Assembly: GCF_014653695.1 (NCBI RefSeq)
Contig: NZ_BNAR01000004.1
Location: 186,001-250,000 of the forward strand
Origin: Lentzea cavernae
GTDB lineage: Bacteria > Actinomycetota > Actinomycetes > Mycobacteriales > Pseudonocardiaceae
DNA length: 64,000 nucleotides
Reading direction: 5' to 3'
The position numbers and the translations under genes were made by a program. Below, in pieces: positions 34,428 through 43,349 of this stretch (positions are counted from its first letter, which is position 1; every line of letters starts with the position of its first letter). The notes under the pieces were generated by a model that was not told where the DNA came from, searched no databases, and was given only the letters and a program-made list of their open reading frames with translations.

Positions 34428-35729
34428 ATGACCGACACCGGTGCGCCTGTTCCCCGCCGCGGTCGCGCGTGGCGAACGGGGCTGGCCCTGCGGCTGCGCC
34501 GGCTGGGCTGGTCGCTGGTGCTGCTGCTCGGAGCGGCGGCGGGAGCGGCGCTGGCCACCGTCTGGCTCACGTCGACCTCGCTGATCGTGCTCGGGGCCGG
34601 GATCCCGCTCACCCTGCTCGCGACGGTGCTGGTCCGCTGGTTCGCGGACCTGCACCGCGGGTGGGCGGCCGACCGGCTCGGCGAACCGGTGGACCGGTCC
34701 TACCTGGAGCTCCCCCGATCCGGGTGGCCGAGTCGCTCGTGGACGGTCCTGCGCGACCCGGCGAGCTGGCGGGACTGGGCCTGGCTGGTGGTCAACTCGA
34801 TCACCATCTGGTTCACCGGCGGCCTGTCGCTCGTGCTCTTCCTCCTCGGCGTGACCGCCCTGATCTACCCGGTCATCTACGAGCTGACGCCTCCGCAGGT
34901 GTTCCGCACGCCGCTGGGTGAGGGCTTCCGCCTGGACAGCGTCCAGAAGTCGTTCGCCCTGGTGCCGATCGGAGCGGTGCTCCTGGCGCTCTGGTACGCC
35001 ACCTCCGGGCCGCTGACGCGCCTGAACGCCCTGGTGATGCGCTCCCTGCTGGGCCCCACCGAGCAGGTGCGCCTGCGGGCCCGCGTCGCCCACCTGGCGG
35101 CGACCCGAGCCGAGAACATCGACACCCAGGCCAGCGAGCTGCGCCGGATCGAACGGGACCTCCACGACGGCGCTCAGGCCCGTCTCGTGTCGCTGGGGAT
35201 GAGCCTGGGCCTGGCGAAGCAGATGCTCGACCACGACCCGCAGGCCGTCCAGCGGATGCTGTCCGACGCCCAGACGGTGACCGCCGACGCCCTGACCGAA
35301 CTGCGCGACCTCGTGCGCGGCATCCACCCACCGGTGCTGGCCGACCGCGGCCTCGACGGCGCACTGCGAGCACTGGCCCTCGCCAACCCGATCAAGACCA
35401 CCGTGGTCACCGACCTGCCGGGACGACTGCCCGCGCCCGTGGAGTCCGCGGCCTACTTCGCCGTCAGCGAGGCCCTGTCGAACGCCATCAAGCACGCCGG
35501 CGCGAGCCTCGTCCGGATCGAGGTCGAGTTCACGCCCCGCTCCGACGTCGCGGGGGAACTCGTGATGCGGGTGACCGACGACGGACGTGGTGGCGCGGAC
35601 GTCGACGCCGGCAACGGACTGCGCGGCGTCGCCCGCCGCCTGGCGGCCTTCGACGGCACCCTGACCGTGCACAGCCCGTCCGGAGGGCCCACCGAGATAA
35701 GGATGTCGTTGCCGTGCGCCTCGTCATAG
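34428..35729 (+). CDS. sensor histidine kinase, NarL-partner type
   Basis: A 433-residue kinase. Its N-terminal membrane region has about four helices and resembles the putative-sensor domain of actinobacteria (LVVNSITIWFTGGLSLVLFL and ALVPIGAVLLALWYA). The HisKA_3 dimerisation segment has the phospho-His in RRIERDLHDGAQARLV. The HATPase domain has SEALSNAIKHAGAS and TDDGRGGAD. Cytoplasmic phosphotransfer goes to the response regulator encoded next, whose GTG lies 16 bases inside this gene. ATG 34428 follows GGAG. The signal is unknown; the nearby hydrolase is a possible target. Confidence 0.92.
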   Translation: MTDTGAPVPRRGRAWRTGLALRLRRLGWSLVLLLGAAAGAALATVWLTSTSLIVLGAGIPLTLLATVLVRWFADLHRGWAADRLGEPVDRSYLELPRSGWPSRSWTVLRDPASWRDWAWLVVNSITIWFTGGLSLVLFLLGVTALIYPVIYELTPPQVFRTPLGEGFRLDSVQKSFALVPIGAVLLALWYATSGPLTRLNALVMRSLLGPTEQVRLRARVAHLAATRAENIDTQASELRRIERDLHDGAQARLVSLGMSLGLAKQMLDHDPQAVQRMLSDAQTVTADALTELRDLVRGIHPPVLADRGLDGALRALALANPIKTTVVTDLPGRLPAPVESAAYFAVSEALSNAIKHAGASLVRIEVEFTPRSDVAGELVMRVTDDGRGGADVDAGNGLRGVARRLAAFDGTLTVHSPSGGPTEIRMSLPCASS

Positions 35730-36352
35730 CCGAAGACCTCGCGCTGCTCCGCGAAGGCCTGATCAGGATCTTCGAGGCGAACGGTTTCGAGGTCCTGGAC
35801 GCCGTCGACAACGGCCCTGACCTGCTCCGCGCACTGACCACCCTCCGGCCCGACATCGCCGTCGTGGACGTGCGCCTGCCGCCGACGTTCACCGACGAGG
35901 GCTTGCGCGCCGCGATCGCGGCGCGCAAGGAGATCCCCGGTCTACCGGTCATGGTGTTGTCGCAGTACGTGGAGCAGCTCTACGCGAGAGAACTCGTGGC
36001 CGACCGCGCCGGAGCGGTGGGGTACCTGCTCAAGGACCGGGTCATGGTCGTCGACCAGTTCGTCACCGACGTGCGGAAGGTCGCCGCGGGCGGCACGGTC
36101 ATGGACCCCGAGGTGGTCTCCGCACTGGTGAACCGCCGGTCGGCCGACCTCAGGACCCTGTCCCCCAAGGAGACGGAGGTTCTCTCGCTGATGGCGCAGG
36201 GACGCTCCAACGCCGCGATCGCGACGCGGATGCTGGTCACCGAGAAGACGGTCAGCAAGCACACCTTCAACATCTTCACCAAGCTCCGGCTCGACCAGTC
36301 CGACGACGACAACCGCCGCGTCCTGGCCGTCCTCGCCTACCTGGAAGCATGA
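35714..36352 (+). CDS. NarL/FixJ-type response regulator
   Basis: A 212-residue regulator with a receiver domain at about 1-120, phospho-acceptor D52 in IAVVDVRLPP, and a LuxR helix-turn-helix at about 145-205 (LSPKETEVLSLMAQGRSNAA). The start is GTG 35714, inside the end of the kinase gene, so it is made with its partner. It ends 24 bases before a convergent membrane-protein gene. Confidence 0.93.
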   Translation: MRLVIAEDLALLREGLIRIFEANGFEVLDAVDNGPDLLRALTTLRPDIAVVDVRLPPTFTDEGLRAAIAARKEIPGLPVMVLSQYVEQLYARELVADRAGAVGYLLKDRVMVVDQFVTDVRKVAAGGTVMDPEVVSALVNRRSADLRTLSPKETEVLSLMAQGRSNAAIATRMLVTEKTVSKHTFNIFTKLRLDQSDDDNRRVLAVLAYLEA

Positions 36353-36375
36353 CCCTCCGGCAGGCGAAGGCGGAA

Positions 36376-37026
36376 CTACCCGGCCCCGCCGTCGAGCAGC
36401 CAGCTGAACCGCAGCCTCAACGCCCGCTCGGTGCTGGCCACCCCGGCCGCGACCGCCAACGTGATGTTGAGCCACACCGGCAGGTCCACCGGTGAGACGA
36501 AGGTCCCGATCTGCGCCGCGATCGGCGCCGGCTGGGTCAGCTTCTCCAGCAGTTGCAGGACCAGGACCGCCAGCGAGACGAGGAGCACCACCGTCGAGAC
36601 GACGCTGATCCCCCGGCTGAGCGCCGGGTGGGCCCGGTCGAGGTGCGCGCGGCGCCCTTCTGCTGAGGAGCGGTCGGGCTCGAGGCACTGCTCGAGCCCG
36701 TCGGGGGTGACGTAGTGGCACCGCTTGAGCCCGAAGGCGCTCTGCTTCACCTCGATCTTGCCGCCCGGTACGGGAAACGCGGCCGGGAGGCGGGATCGGG
36801 TGTGGTGCCTGCCGTCGACGTACAGATCGGCGTTGGTGTATCCGTCGGCGTCGGTGCGGTTGTGCCGGACGTCGACGGCGTAGACGGTGTGCCCGCCGCC
36901 GCCGGCCAGCCGGAGGTAGAACAGGGAACGGCCGAACAGCTGCCACCACCGGAACCGCAGCAGCGGGTGCCCGTCACCGGGCTTGAGGCGCCGGGCGGCG
37001 CGGCGCTCGCGCATCTCCTCGAACAC
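36376..37026 (-). CDS. membrane protein of unknown function, 216 residues
   Basis: The first 110 residues are soluble-looking, with LLRFRWWQLFGRSLFYLRLA and HTVYAVDVRHNRTDADGYT; two membrane helices follow at about 140-165 and 180-205. I chose GTG 37026 because GGGAGG lies six bases upstream; GTG 37044, overlapping the stop of the peptidase gene, is an alternative. Either way it is coupled to the peptidase gene. The N-terminal part could sense or bind something from the cytoplasm. I do not recognise the family. Confidence 0.65.
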   Translation of the reverse strand: MFEEMRERRAARRLKPGDGHPLLRFRWWQLFGRSLFYLRLAGGGGHTVYAVDVRHNRTDADGYTNADLYVDGRHHTRSRLPAAFPVPGGKIEVKQSAFGLKRCHYVTPDGLEQCLEPDRSSAEGRRAHLDRAHPALSRGISVVSTVVLLVSLAVLVLQLLEKLTQPAPIAAQIGTFVSPVDLPVWLNITLAVAAGVASTERALRLRFSWLLDGGAG

Positions 37027-37040
37027 GGCAGGCCTCCCGC

Positions 37041-38483
37041 TCACTGACCCGGTTGCGCGGCGCAGGCGAGGTCCTGCGCCGGGAGTTGCCCGGTGGTGAG
37101 GAACTTCGTCGCCGCGTCCGTGGCGCACCGGTTGTCGCTCCACGGGTAGATGCCGTGCCCGCCCTCGTCGGCGGTCACCAGGGTGGCCCGCTTCCCGAGC
37201 GCCCGCCGCATCTCCTGCGCACCGGCCAGCGGGGTGCCCGGATCGCGCTCGTTCTGCAGCATCAGGACGTTCGACGGGCCCCGGTCCCCGACGCGCACCG
37301 GCGGCTCGGTGCGCTGGTCCGGCCAGAACGCGCACGGACCGATGTTGGCCGTGACCGCGCCGAGCATCGGGTACTTCACCCGGTCGACGGCGACCGCGCG
37401 CCGGTAGTCGCGGACCGAGTCCGGCCAGCGCGAATCACCGCAGATCACGTACAGCCGGGCGGACATGGCGTTGTCCCGGTCGGTCACCGGCAGCTGGGGC
37501 ACCGGCTGGTTCGCCTCGATCGCCTGCCAGGTCTTGGCCAGCGCGGGCAGGGCGGCGTCGCTGTAGAGGTACTCGAAGGTGAGCCCGCGGAAGGCCAGCC
37601 CGGTCACGCCCTGGACCGGTGCGGCGTCCAACCGCTTCGCCAGGTCGAAGTACTTGGCGGTCACCTGCTCCGGGGTCGTGCCCAGCCCGTAGTCCGGGTG
37701 CGCCGCGGCATACGCGGCGAAGTCGGGGAACCGGTCCTCCAGACCGCGGGCGAACAGGCGCATCGCCGTGACGTCGTACCCGCCGGGCCCCAGGTTGCTG
37801 TCGAGCACGATCCGATCACCGCGGTCGGGGAACATCGTCGCGTACACGGCACCGAGGTAGGTGCCGTAGGAGGCGCCGAGGAAGGAGATCTTCCTCTCGC
37901 CCAACGCCTTCCGGATCCGCTCCATGTCACGAGCGGTGTTCGCGGTGGTGGTGTGCGGCAGCATCCTGGCCGTCGGCGAAGTGGCGCACTGCGTCGCGAT
38001 GGAGCGCGCGTACCCGGCTTCGCGGGTGACGTCGGCCGGGGTGTGGGCGTAGGCCGCGAAAGCACCTCGTGCCTGCTGCTCCGCGGTCAGCTCGCAGGTC
38101 ACCGGCGTGCTGTGGCCGACACCGCGCGGGTCGAACCCGATGACGTCGTAGGAGTCGAGCACGTCCTTCGGCAGGCCCGTGGCGGCGAGCAGTGCGGGGT
38201 AGTCGAGTCCTCCCCCGCCGGGGCCACCCGGATTGGTCAGCAGCACACCCCGGCGCTTGGCCGGGTTCTCGCTGGCCAGCCGGGAGATCGCGATCTCGAT
38301 CCGCTCGCCACCGGGCCTGCGGTGGTCCAGCGGGACTTCGAGGGTCGAGCACTCGAGCCGAGGTGCGGCCACGCCCTCGGGGCAGGCGCCCCACGTCAGG
38401 GTCTGCGCCGCTGCTGAGCCGGCGGGAACGGCGGTGGCCAGCAGGGCGGTCGCGGCGAGGGCGACCGGCAAGGTCCTGCGCAT
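37041..38483 (-). CDS. secreted S33/TAP-like alpha/beta-hydrolase (tripeptidyl aminopeptidase type)
   Basis: A 480-residue exported hydrolase. A signal peptide ends GSAAAQT. It has TLTWGACP near the N-terminus, the oxyanion NPGGPGG, nucleophile elbow GASYGTYLG and the catalytic His in DEGGHGIYPW. The TAP-like C-terminal domain is present. Relatives remove N-terminal tripeptides or act on ester-linked peptides outside the cell. ATG 38483 has AGGAGG nine bases upstream. It is divergent from the second two-component system. Confidence 0.9.
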   Translation of the reverse strand: MRRTLPVALAATALLATAVPAGSAAAQTLTWGACPEGVAAPRLECSTLEVPLDHRRPGGERIEIAISRLASENPAKRRGVLLTNPGGPGGGGLDYPALLAATGLPKDVLDSYDVIGFDPRGVGHSTPVTCELTAEQQARGAFAAYAHTPADVTREAGYARSIATQCATSPTARMLPHTTTANTARDMERIRKALGERKISFLGASYGTYLGAVYATMFPDRGDRIVLDSNLGPGGYDVTAMRLFARGLEDRFPDFAAYAAAHPDYGLGTTPEQVTAKYFDLAKRLDAAPVQGVTGLAFRGLTFEYLYSDAALPALAKTWQAIEANQPVPQLPVTDRDNAMSARLYVICGDSRWPDSVRDYRRAVAVDRVKYPMLGAVTANIGPCAFWPDQRTEPPVRVGDRGPSNVLMLQNERDPGTPLAGAQEMRRALGKRATLVTADEGGHGIYPWSDNRCATDAATKFLTTGQLPAQDLACAAQPGQ

Positions 38484-38678
38484 CGTTGTTGTCCTCCTGT
38501 CGAACGTGCGGATACGTGCCCGGCTGGCCACCACTCTGTCCATTCCGCGCCGCGACCACATCGGTCCCACGGCTCGACCGCATTGGCCCCGGGTCGAGTG
38601 CGCGGTTACGACCTGGGTCGGGGGTGGTCTGGACCCGGGGCTCCTGCGCCGGTCCCGGCTCTTCGCGACAATGGCCTG

Positions 38679-39860
38679 GTGAGCACGGATTCGGCACCGC
38701 GGTCGGCGTGGTGGTGGGGGCAGGCGTGGCGGCTGGTCGTGGCCGCCACGCTGGGTGTCCCCTTCTGGTTCTCCACCGCGGTGCTCGTGCCGCCGGGATG
38801 CGCGGCGAACACGTGTTCCTGGCTCGTCACCGGTGATCCGCTGATCGCGCTCGCCTGCCTGGCGCTGCTGCTGTGGCGGCAGCGCTTCCCGCTCGTCGTG
38901 GCCACACTGGTCACGGTCGCCTCCAGCGCGTCGACGCTGGCCGCCGGTGCCGCGCTGCTGGCCCTGTGCTCGCTCTCCACCCGCCGCCGCCCGGTCGAGA
39001 TCGGCGCGGTGGTGCTGACCTTCGTGACCGCCTCGCAGGTGCTCGGGGACGTCTACCCGCTCAACGTCCCCGAGGTGTCGTTGTGGCTCGAACTCGCCTT
39101 CCCGCTGCTGTGCGCGGGTACCGCGGTGGCCGTCGGCGTGGCGATCGGCGCCCGACGCGTCGAAGCGCGATCCCTGCTGGAACGAGCCGAGAGCGCGGAA
39201 CGCGAACAGCACGCACGAGCCGCCCAGGCCCGCGCCCAGGAGCGGAACCGGATCGCCCGCGAGATGCACGACGTGCTCGCGCACCGGATCTCCCTGGTCG
39301 CCATGCAGGCCGGCGTCCTGGACCACCGCACCGACCTCACCGCAGAGGACACCCGCCTGCTGGTCCGCGGTATCGCCGACGCCTCCCAGCTCGCGCTGGA
39401 GGAACTGCGCGACGTGCTCGGTGTGCTGCGGGCCGACCCGGACCGCCCGGAACCACCACAACCCTCACTCGACCGCCTGCCCGACCTGATCGCCGACTCC
39501 CGCGCCTCCGGCCTGGACGTCACGCTCGCCGACACCGTCGTGGGCGACCCTCCCGAGCTCCTCGGGCGAACCTGCTACCGCATCGTCCAAGAAGGACTGA
39601 CCAACGCCGCCAAACACGCCCCCGGCGCCGAAGTCCACGTCACCCTCGACGGAACAGCCGGCGACGAACTGCGCGTCAGCGTCCGCAACCCGCCCGCCAC
39701 CAAGACCGGCACCACCCCACCGGCCTCCGGCTTCGGGCTGCCCGGCCTGGCCGAACGCGTCGCCCTCGCGGGCGGCACCCTCGACCACCGCCCCGCGCCC
39801 GGCGGCGGCTACCTGCTCACCGCGCGACTACCCTGGCCGAACCGGACGGGAAGAGGCTGA
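38679..39860 (+). CDS. sensor histidine kinase, DUF-type 4-helix sensor
   Basis: A 393-residue kinase with about five N-terminal helices (VVAATLGVPFWFSTAVLVPP, PLIALACLALLLW, TLAAGAALLALCSL, ELAFPLLCAGTAVAVGVAI). A coiled segment rich in Glu and Ala precedes the HisKA_3 motif ARAQERNRIAREMHDVLAHR, and the HATPase domain has EGLTNAAKHAPGA and GFGLPGLAERV. It starts at GTG 38679. The response regulator gene starts immediately after its stop. It is divergent from the S33 peptidase gene, which it may control. Confidence 0.92.
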   Translation: MSTDSAPRSAWWWGQAWRLVVAATLGVPFWFSTAVLVPPGCAANTCSWLVTGDPLIALACLALLLWRQRFPLVVATLVTVASSASTLAAGAALLALCSLSTRRRPVEIGAVVLTFVTASQVLGDVYPLNVPEVSLWLELAFPLLCAGTAVAVGVAIGARRVEARSLLERAESAEREQHARAAQARAQERNRIAREMHDVLAHRISLVAMQAGVLDHRTDLTAEDTRLLVRGIADASQLALEELRDVLGVLRADPDRPEPPQPSLDRLPDLIADSRASGLDVTLADTVVGDPPELLGRTCYRIVQEGLTNAAKHAPGAEVHVTLDGTAGDELRVSVRNPPATKTGTTPPASGFGLPGLAERVALAGGTLDHRPAPGGGYLLTARLPWPNRTGRG

Positions 39861-40538
39861 GTGGACAGCGAGCACGAACCGACACGGGTGGCCATCGTCG
39901 ACGACGACCAGCTGGTGCGGATGGCCCTGCGGCTGCTCCTCGAAGGCGAGCCGGACCTGGCCGTGGTCGCGGAGGCAGCCGACGGGGAGACCGCTCTCAC
40001 CGCGGTCGAACAGCAGCGCCCCGACGTGGTGCTGATGGACGTGCGCATGCCCGGCCGCGACGGCATCAGCGCCACCAGAGAACTCCTCGCCCGCCCGTCA
40101 CCGCCCAAGGTCCTCATGCTGACCACCTTCGACTCCGACGACCTCGTGCTCGCCGCACTGGAGGCCGGAGCCCTCGGCTTCGTCTTCAAGGACACCCCTC
40201 CGGCCCGCATAGTCGACGCGGTGCGCACCGTCGCCGAGGGCAACCCCGTCCTGTCCCCGGCGGCCACCGCCAGGGTGATCGCCGCCGCCACCGGCCCGCG
40301 CTCCTCCAGCACCCGCCGCGACCGGCAAGGGGCCGCACGAACGAGACTGTCCACTTTGACCGAACGCGAACTCGACACGGCGCAGGCCATCGCCGACGGG
40401 CTCAACAACCCGGAGATCGCCGAACGGCTGCACATCAGCGTCGCGACGGTGAAAGCCCACACCAGCAACCTGTTCGCCAAGCTGGCGGTCGAGAACCGCG
40501 TGCAGATCGCACTCGTGGTCCGCGACGCGGAGGACTGA
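39861..40538 (+). CDS. NarL/FixJ-type response regulator
   Basis: A 225-residue regulator with a receiver domain containing AIVDDDQLV and phospho-acceptor D60 in DVVLMDVRMPGRDG, then a LuxR helix-turn-helix (LTERELDTAQAIADGLNNPE). The start is GTG 39861, directly after the kinase TGA. It is the partner of the kinase at 38679-39860. Confidence 0.93.
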   Translation: MDSEHEPTRVAIVDDDQLVRMALRLLLEGEPDLAVVAEAADGETALTAVEQQRPDVVLMDVRMPGRDGISATRELLARPSPPKVLMLTTFDSDDLVLAALEAGALGFVFKDTPPARIVDAVRTVAEGNPVLSPAATARVIAAATGPRSSSTRRDRQGAARTRLSTLTERELDTAQAIADGLNNPEIAERLHISVATVKAHTSNLFAKLAVENRVQIALVVRDAED

Positions 40539-40727
40539 GACGGCGAACTCGCAGGCCTGGCTCGACGAGCGGGTGATCCGACCGCAGCGGAGTTGCGCGT
40601 GCCGGAATCACGTAATGCAGGGCAGCTGCCCCCCATGATCGGCTAAGGTCGTTCGACGCGACAACCCGACCACGGCGAGGGCCGGGACGGTCCACATCGG
40701 ATCGTCTCTCCGCTTGGAGCGATACCG

Positions 40728-41315
40728 ATGTCCAGTGACTTCTTCGTAGACCGCGCCGAAACCTGGTACGTCAAGATCTGGATCGCATCGCACGGCGTCT
40801 ACTCCTGGGTGCTCGAGCGGATCGCCGAGCACACCACGGATCCCGCCGTCGCCGAGGTGCTCCGCGAGCACGCCGACGACAAGGCGTTCAGCCTCGCCTG
40901 GTATCCCGAATTCGGCGCGGAGATCGTGCGGGTGATTCTGGGGCCCTTGCGCGACGACCTCTCGGAGGAGTCCGAGCACGTGCGGACCCTCGTCCTGGAA
41001 CTGGTCGCGATGGCGGAGGGCTGGGCCGACGCGACCGACGTGTTCCCGGTGTTCCTGCCATGGCGGTTCACCCGCGAGGAGAACGGTGAGACGGTGCGCT
41101 ACCGCTCGTCGGAGGAGCCGATGCGCGAGGTCGTCTTCGGCGGCGTGCGGGCCGCCGACCTCCCACCGGAGCTGACGCACCTGGAGATCGGTCCGGTGCC
41201 GGGCGGGTACGAGGTGCGCTCGGCGAGGTTCGAGGCCGTGGTGGCCGCGGAGAGCCTCCACGTCCTGGGTGATCCGTACCGGGGTCCGCTGGTGCACCAC
41301 AGCTCGTCGGGGTGA
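40728..41315 (+). CDS. hypothetical protein, 195 residues
   Basis: A soluble, acidic and helix-rich protein starting MSSDFFVDRAETWYVKIWIA, with LPPELTHLEIGPVPGGYEVRS near the end. It has no signal, membrane helix or motif I recognise. Codon usage fits a real gene. A 189-base gap separates it from the response regulator gene and probably holds its promoter; nothing else is visible there. Confidence 0.6.
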   Translation: MSSDFFVDRAETWYVKIWIASHGVYSWVLERIAEHTTDPAVAEVLREHADDKAFSLAWYPEFGAEIVRVILGPLRDDLSEESEHVRTLVLELVAMAEGWADATDVFPVFLPWRFTREENGETVRYRSSEEPMREVVFGGVRAADLPPELTHLEIGPVPGGYEVRSARFEAVVAAESLHVLGDPYRGPLVHHSSSG

Positions 41316-41408
41316 TCGGACTTCAACCTGGTGGTGCGCGGCACACCGATTGCCTCGATCGGGTGACGCTCAGTAACAGATACCCAGGTGCGCTGCGACA
41401 TGCCGGAC

Positions 41409-41801
41409 ATGCGCATCGTCGTCGCCGTCCCCCTGCTGTTGCTGACCGCCGCGTGCTCCACCCCGCCGCCCGCCACGACAAGCACCGACACACCACAGCC
41501 ACCGGCGACCACCGCCGCGCCGCTCCAGACGACACCTGCGGCGGCGACCACGATCCCTCCAGCGGCACCCGCCGTCAAAACGTGCACGGTGCCCAACGTC
41601 GTCGGTTTGATCCATCAGACCGCGCAGGACACGATGCAGAAGGCCGGCTTGTTCTTCCTGACGGAGGAAGACGCGAGCGGCCAAGGCCGCCTGCTCATCA
41701 ACGACCGCAACTGGAAGACCACGAAGCAGAGCGCTGCGGCCGGCACGGTGGTCGACTGCAACACGAAGATCCTCCTGTCCGCCGAGAAGATCGCCGACTA
41801 G
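41409..41801 (+). CDS. PASTA-domain lipoprotein
   Basis: A 130-residue lipoprotein with lipobox LLTAAC (Cys 16) and a Thr/Pro/Ala-rich linker of about 45 residues. A single PASTA-like domain (VPNVVGLIHQTAQDTMQKAG to the end) carries two Cys flanking it, a probable disulfide. PASTA domains bind peptidoglycan fragments or beta-lactams in Ser/Thr kinases and penicillin-binding proteins. Here it stands alone, tethered outside the membrane. ATG 41400 is an alternative start. Confidence 0.8.
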   Translation: MRIVVAVPLLLLTAACSTPPPATTSTDTPQPPATTAAPLQTTPAAATTIPPAAPAVKTCTVPNVVGLIHQTAQDTMQKAGLFFLTEEDASGQGRLLINDRNWKTTKQSAAAGTVVDCNTKILLSAEKIAD

Positions 41802-41837
41802 CGGCAGTCACCGCGATCCCGAGCACCGCCGTCCTGC

Positions 41838-41872
41838 TCAACACGGTGACAGACCAGCTATGTGCGTGTTGA
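41838..41872. terminator. inverted repeat between convergent genes
   Basis: TCAACACG and CGTGTTGA form an 8-bp inverted repeat with a 19-base loop in the gap between convergent stops. A terminator role is possible; the loop is long. Confidence 0.3.
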
Positions 41873-41919
41873 TCGCCATGCTGCGCGAGCGTCACGTCGC
41901 AACAGTGCCGACGACATCC

Positions 41920-42546
41920 TCAGGCCGACATCTCCTTCCACGCCCTCTCGACCACAGCCGCGGGAGCGGAGTCCACGGAACCAGCGGAGTAAGGCGGCTC
42001 CGGCGCGTACTCGATGATGAGCTGCACGGCCTGTGCCACGTCGTCACCCGCGATCAGTCCGGCCAGGGTCAGCGCCATGTCGATGCCCGCGGACACCCCG
42101 GCCCCGGTCGCGTAGTGGCCGTCGATGACGACGCGCTCCTTCGACGGCGTCACACCGAAGTCGGCGAGGCCGTCCAGCGCGCCCCAGTGAGTGGTCGCGC
42201 GACGGCCTTCGAGCAGTCCCGCCGCGGCGAGCAGGAACGTCCCGGTGCACACGGCGGTGGTCCACTTGCTGGTCCGATCGACCGTGCGCAGCCACTCGAG
42301 CAACCGCTCGCTGGACATCTGCCGCACCTGACCGGGGCCGCCTCCGACGAGCACCACATCGGGTTCCGCCACGTCGTCGAAGGTGGCGACGACGTTGATC
42401 GACAGGCTCTTCAGGTCGTTGACGACGAGGCCGGGTTCCTCGGCGACGAAGACGACCTCCGTGTCCGGGAGGCGGCCAAGAACCTCGTAGGGACCGATGA
42501 CGTCCAACGAGGTGAAGCCGGGATAGAGAACAATGGCGACCTGCAT
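41920..42546 (-). CDS. isonitrile-hydratase-like DJ-1/PfpI enzyme
   Basis: A 208-residue DJ-1/PfpI protein whose layout follows Pseudomonas isonitrile hydratase InhA as I remember it. It has LYPGFTSLDVIGPYEVL with D15, the nucleophile Cys in AVCTGTFLLAAAG at C100 followed by Thr, RRATTHW and the C-terminal EYAPEPPYSAGS. InhA hydrates isonitriles to N-substituted formamides. I chose ATG 42546 (GAAGG eight bases upstream) over GTG 42561. It lies 14 bases after the ATPase gene of a metallophore importer, so it is probably in that operon. Activity is a family-level inference. Confidence 0.82.
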   Translation of the reverse strand: MQVAIVLYPGFTSLDVIGPYEVLGRLPDTEVVFVAEEPGLVVNDLKSLSINVVATFDDVAEPDVVLVGGGPGQVRQMSSERLLEWLRTVDRTSKWTTAVCTGTFLLAAAGLLEGRRATTHWGALDGLADFGVTPSKERVVIDGHYATGAGVSAGIDMALTLAGLIAGDDVAQAVQLIIEYAPEPPYSAGSVDSAPAAVVERAWKEMSA

Positions 42547-42560
42547 GTCGGTGCCCTTCA

Positions 42561-43349
42561 CTAGTACTGGTCAGTTCGTTGCGCACCCGCGGAAGCCACC
42601 GCGATGCGGGGACGGCCCGTGATCGGGTGGGTGTCGAGCACAGCACGTACCCCGAACACGTCGTGCACGAGTTCCGGCGTCAAGACCTCGGCCGGGACAC
42701 CCTCCGCCACGAGCGCGCCCTCCGCCATGATCGCCACACGGTCGCAATAGGACACCGCGTGGTCGAGGTCGTGCAGGGCCGTGAGCGTCGTCATGCGCAG
42801 ATTCCGGAGCAGGTCGAGGATCTCGAACTGCGCGCGCACGTCGAGGTGGTTCGTCGGCTCGTCCAGGATCAGCAGCCCGGCTTCCTGGGCGAGCGCACGG
42901 GCGATGAGGACGCGCTGTTGCTCACCGCCGGACAACGTCGCGAACGACCGCCGAGCGGCCCAGCTCATGTGCACGTCGTCCAGCGCCCGTTCGACCACCT
43001 CGTGGTCGTGTTCGGTGTCGCGGTCGAACGCGCCCTTCCGCGGTGTGCGTCCCATTGCGACGATCTCGCGCACGGAGAACGCGGCGTCCAGCACGGTGTG
43101 CTGGGTGACGATCGCGCGGCGGCGTGCGGCCTCCCGTGCGGACATGTCCCACACGCTCTCACCACCGATGAGCGCCGCCCCGCCGACGGGCCTGAGCACC
43201 CGGTAGGCGCTGCGCAGCAGCGTCGACTTGCCGCTGCCGTTGGGGCCGACGAGTCCGACCACCTCCCCCTGCTCGATCCGCAACGACACGTCGGAGACGA
43301 TGCGCGCCGGGCCGATGTCGATGCTGACGTCCTCGAACTCGAGCCGCAT
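42561..43349 (-). CDS. FecE-type metallophore ABC ATPase
   Basis: A 262-residue ATPase with Walker A GPNGSGKST, Q-loop VTQHT, signature LSGGEQQR, Walker B LLILDEPTNHLD and switch His in TALHDLDHA. It belongs to the iron-siderophore/haem/cobalamin importer class. Its ATG overlaps the permease stop as TGATG. It pairs with the permease at 43349-44425. Confidence 0.92.
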   Translation of the reverse strand: MRLEFEDVSIDIGPARIVSDVSLRIEQGEVVGLVGPNGSGKSTLLRSAYRVLRPVGGAALIGGESVWDMSAREAARRRAIVTQHTVLDAAFSVREIVAMGRTPRKGAFDRDTEHDHEVVERALDDVHMSWAARRSFATLSGGEQQRVLIARALAQEAGLLILDEPTNHLDVRAQFEILDLLRNLRMTTLTALHDLDHAVSYCDRVAIMAEGALVAEGVPAEVLTPELVHDVFGVRAVLDTHPITGRPRIAVASAGAQRTDQY

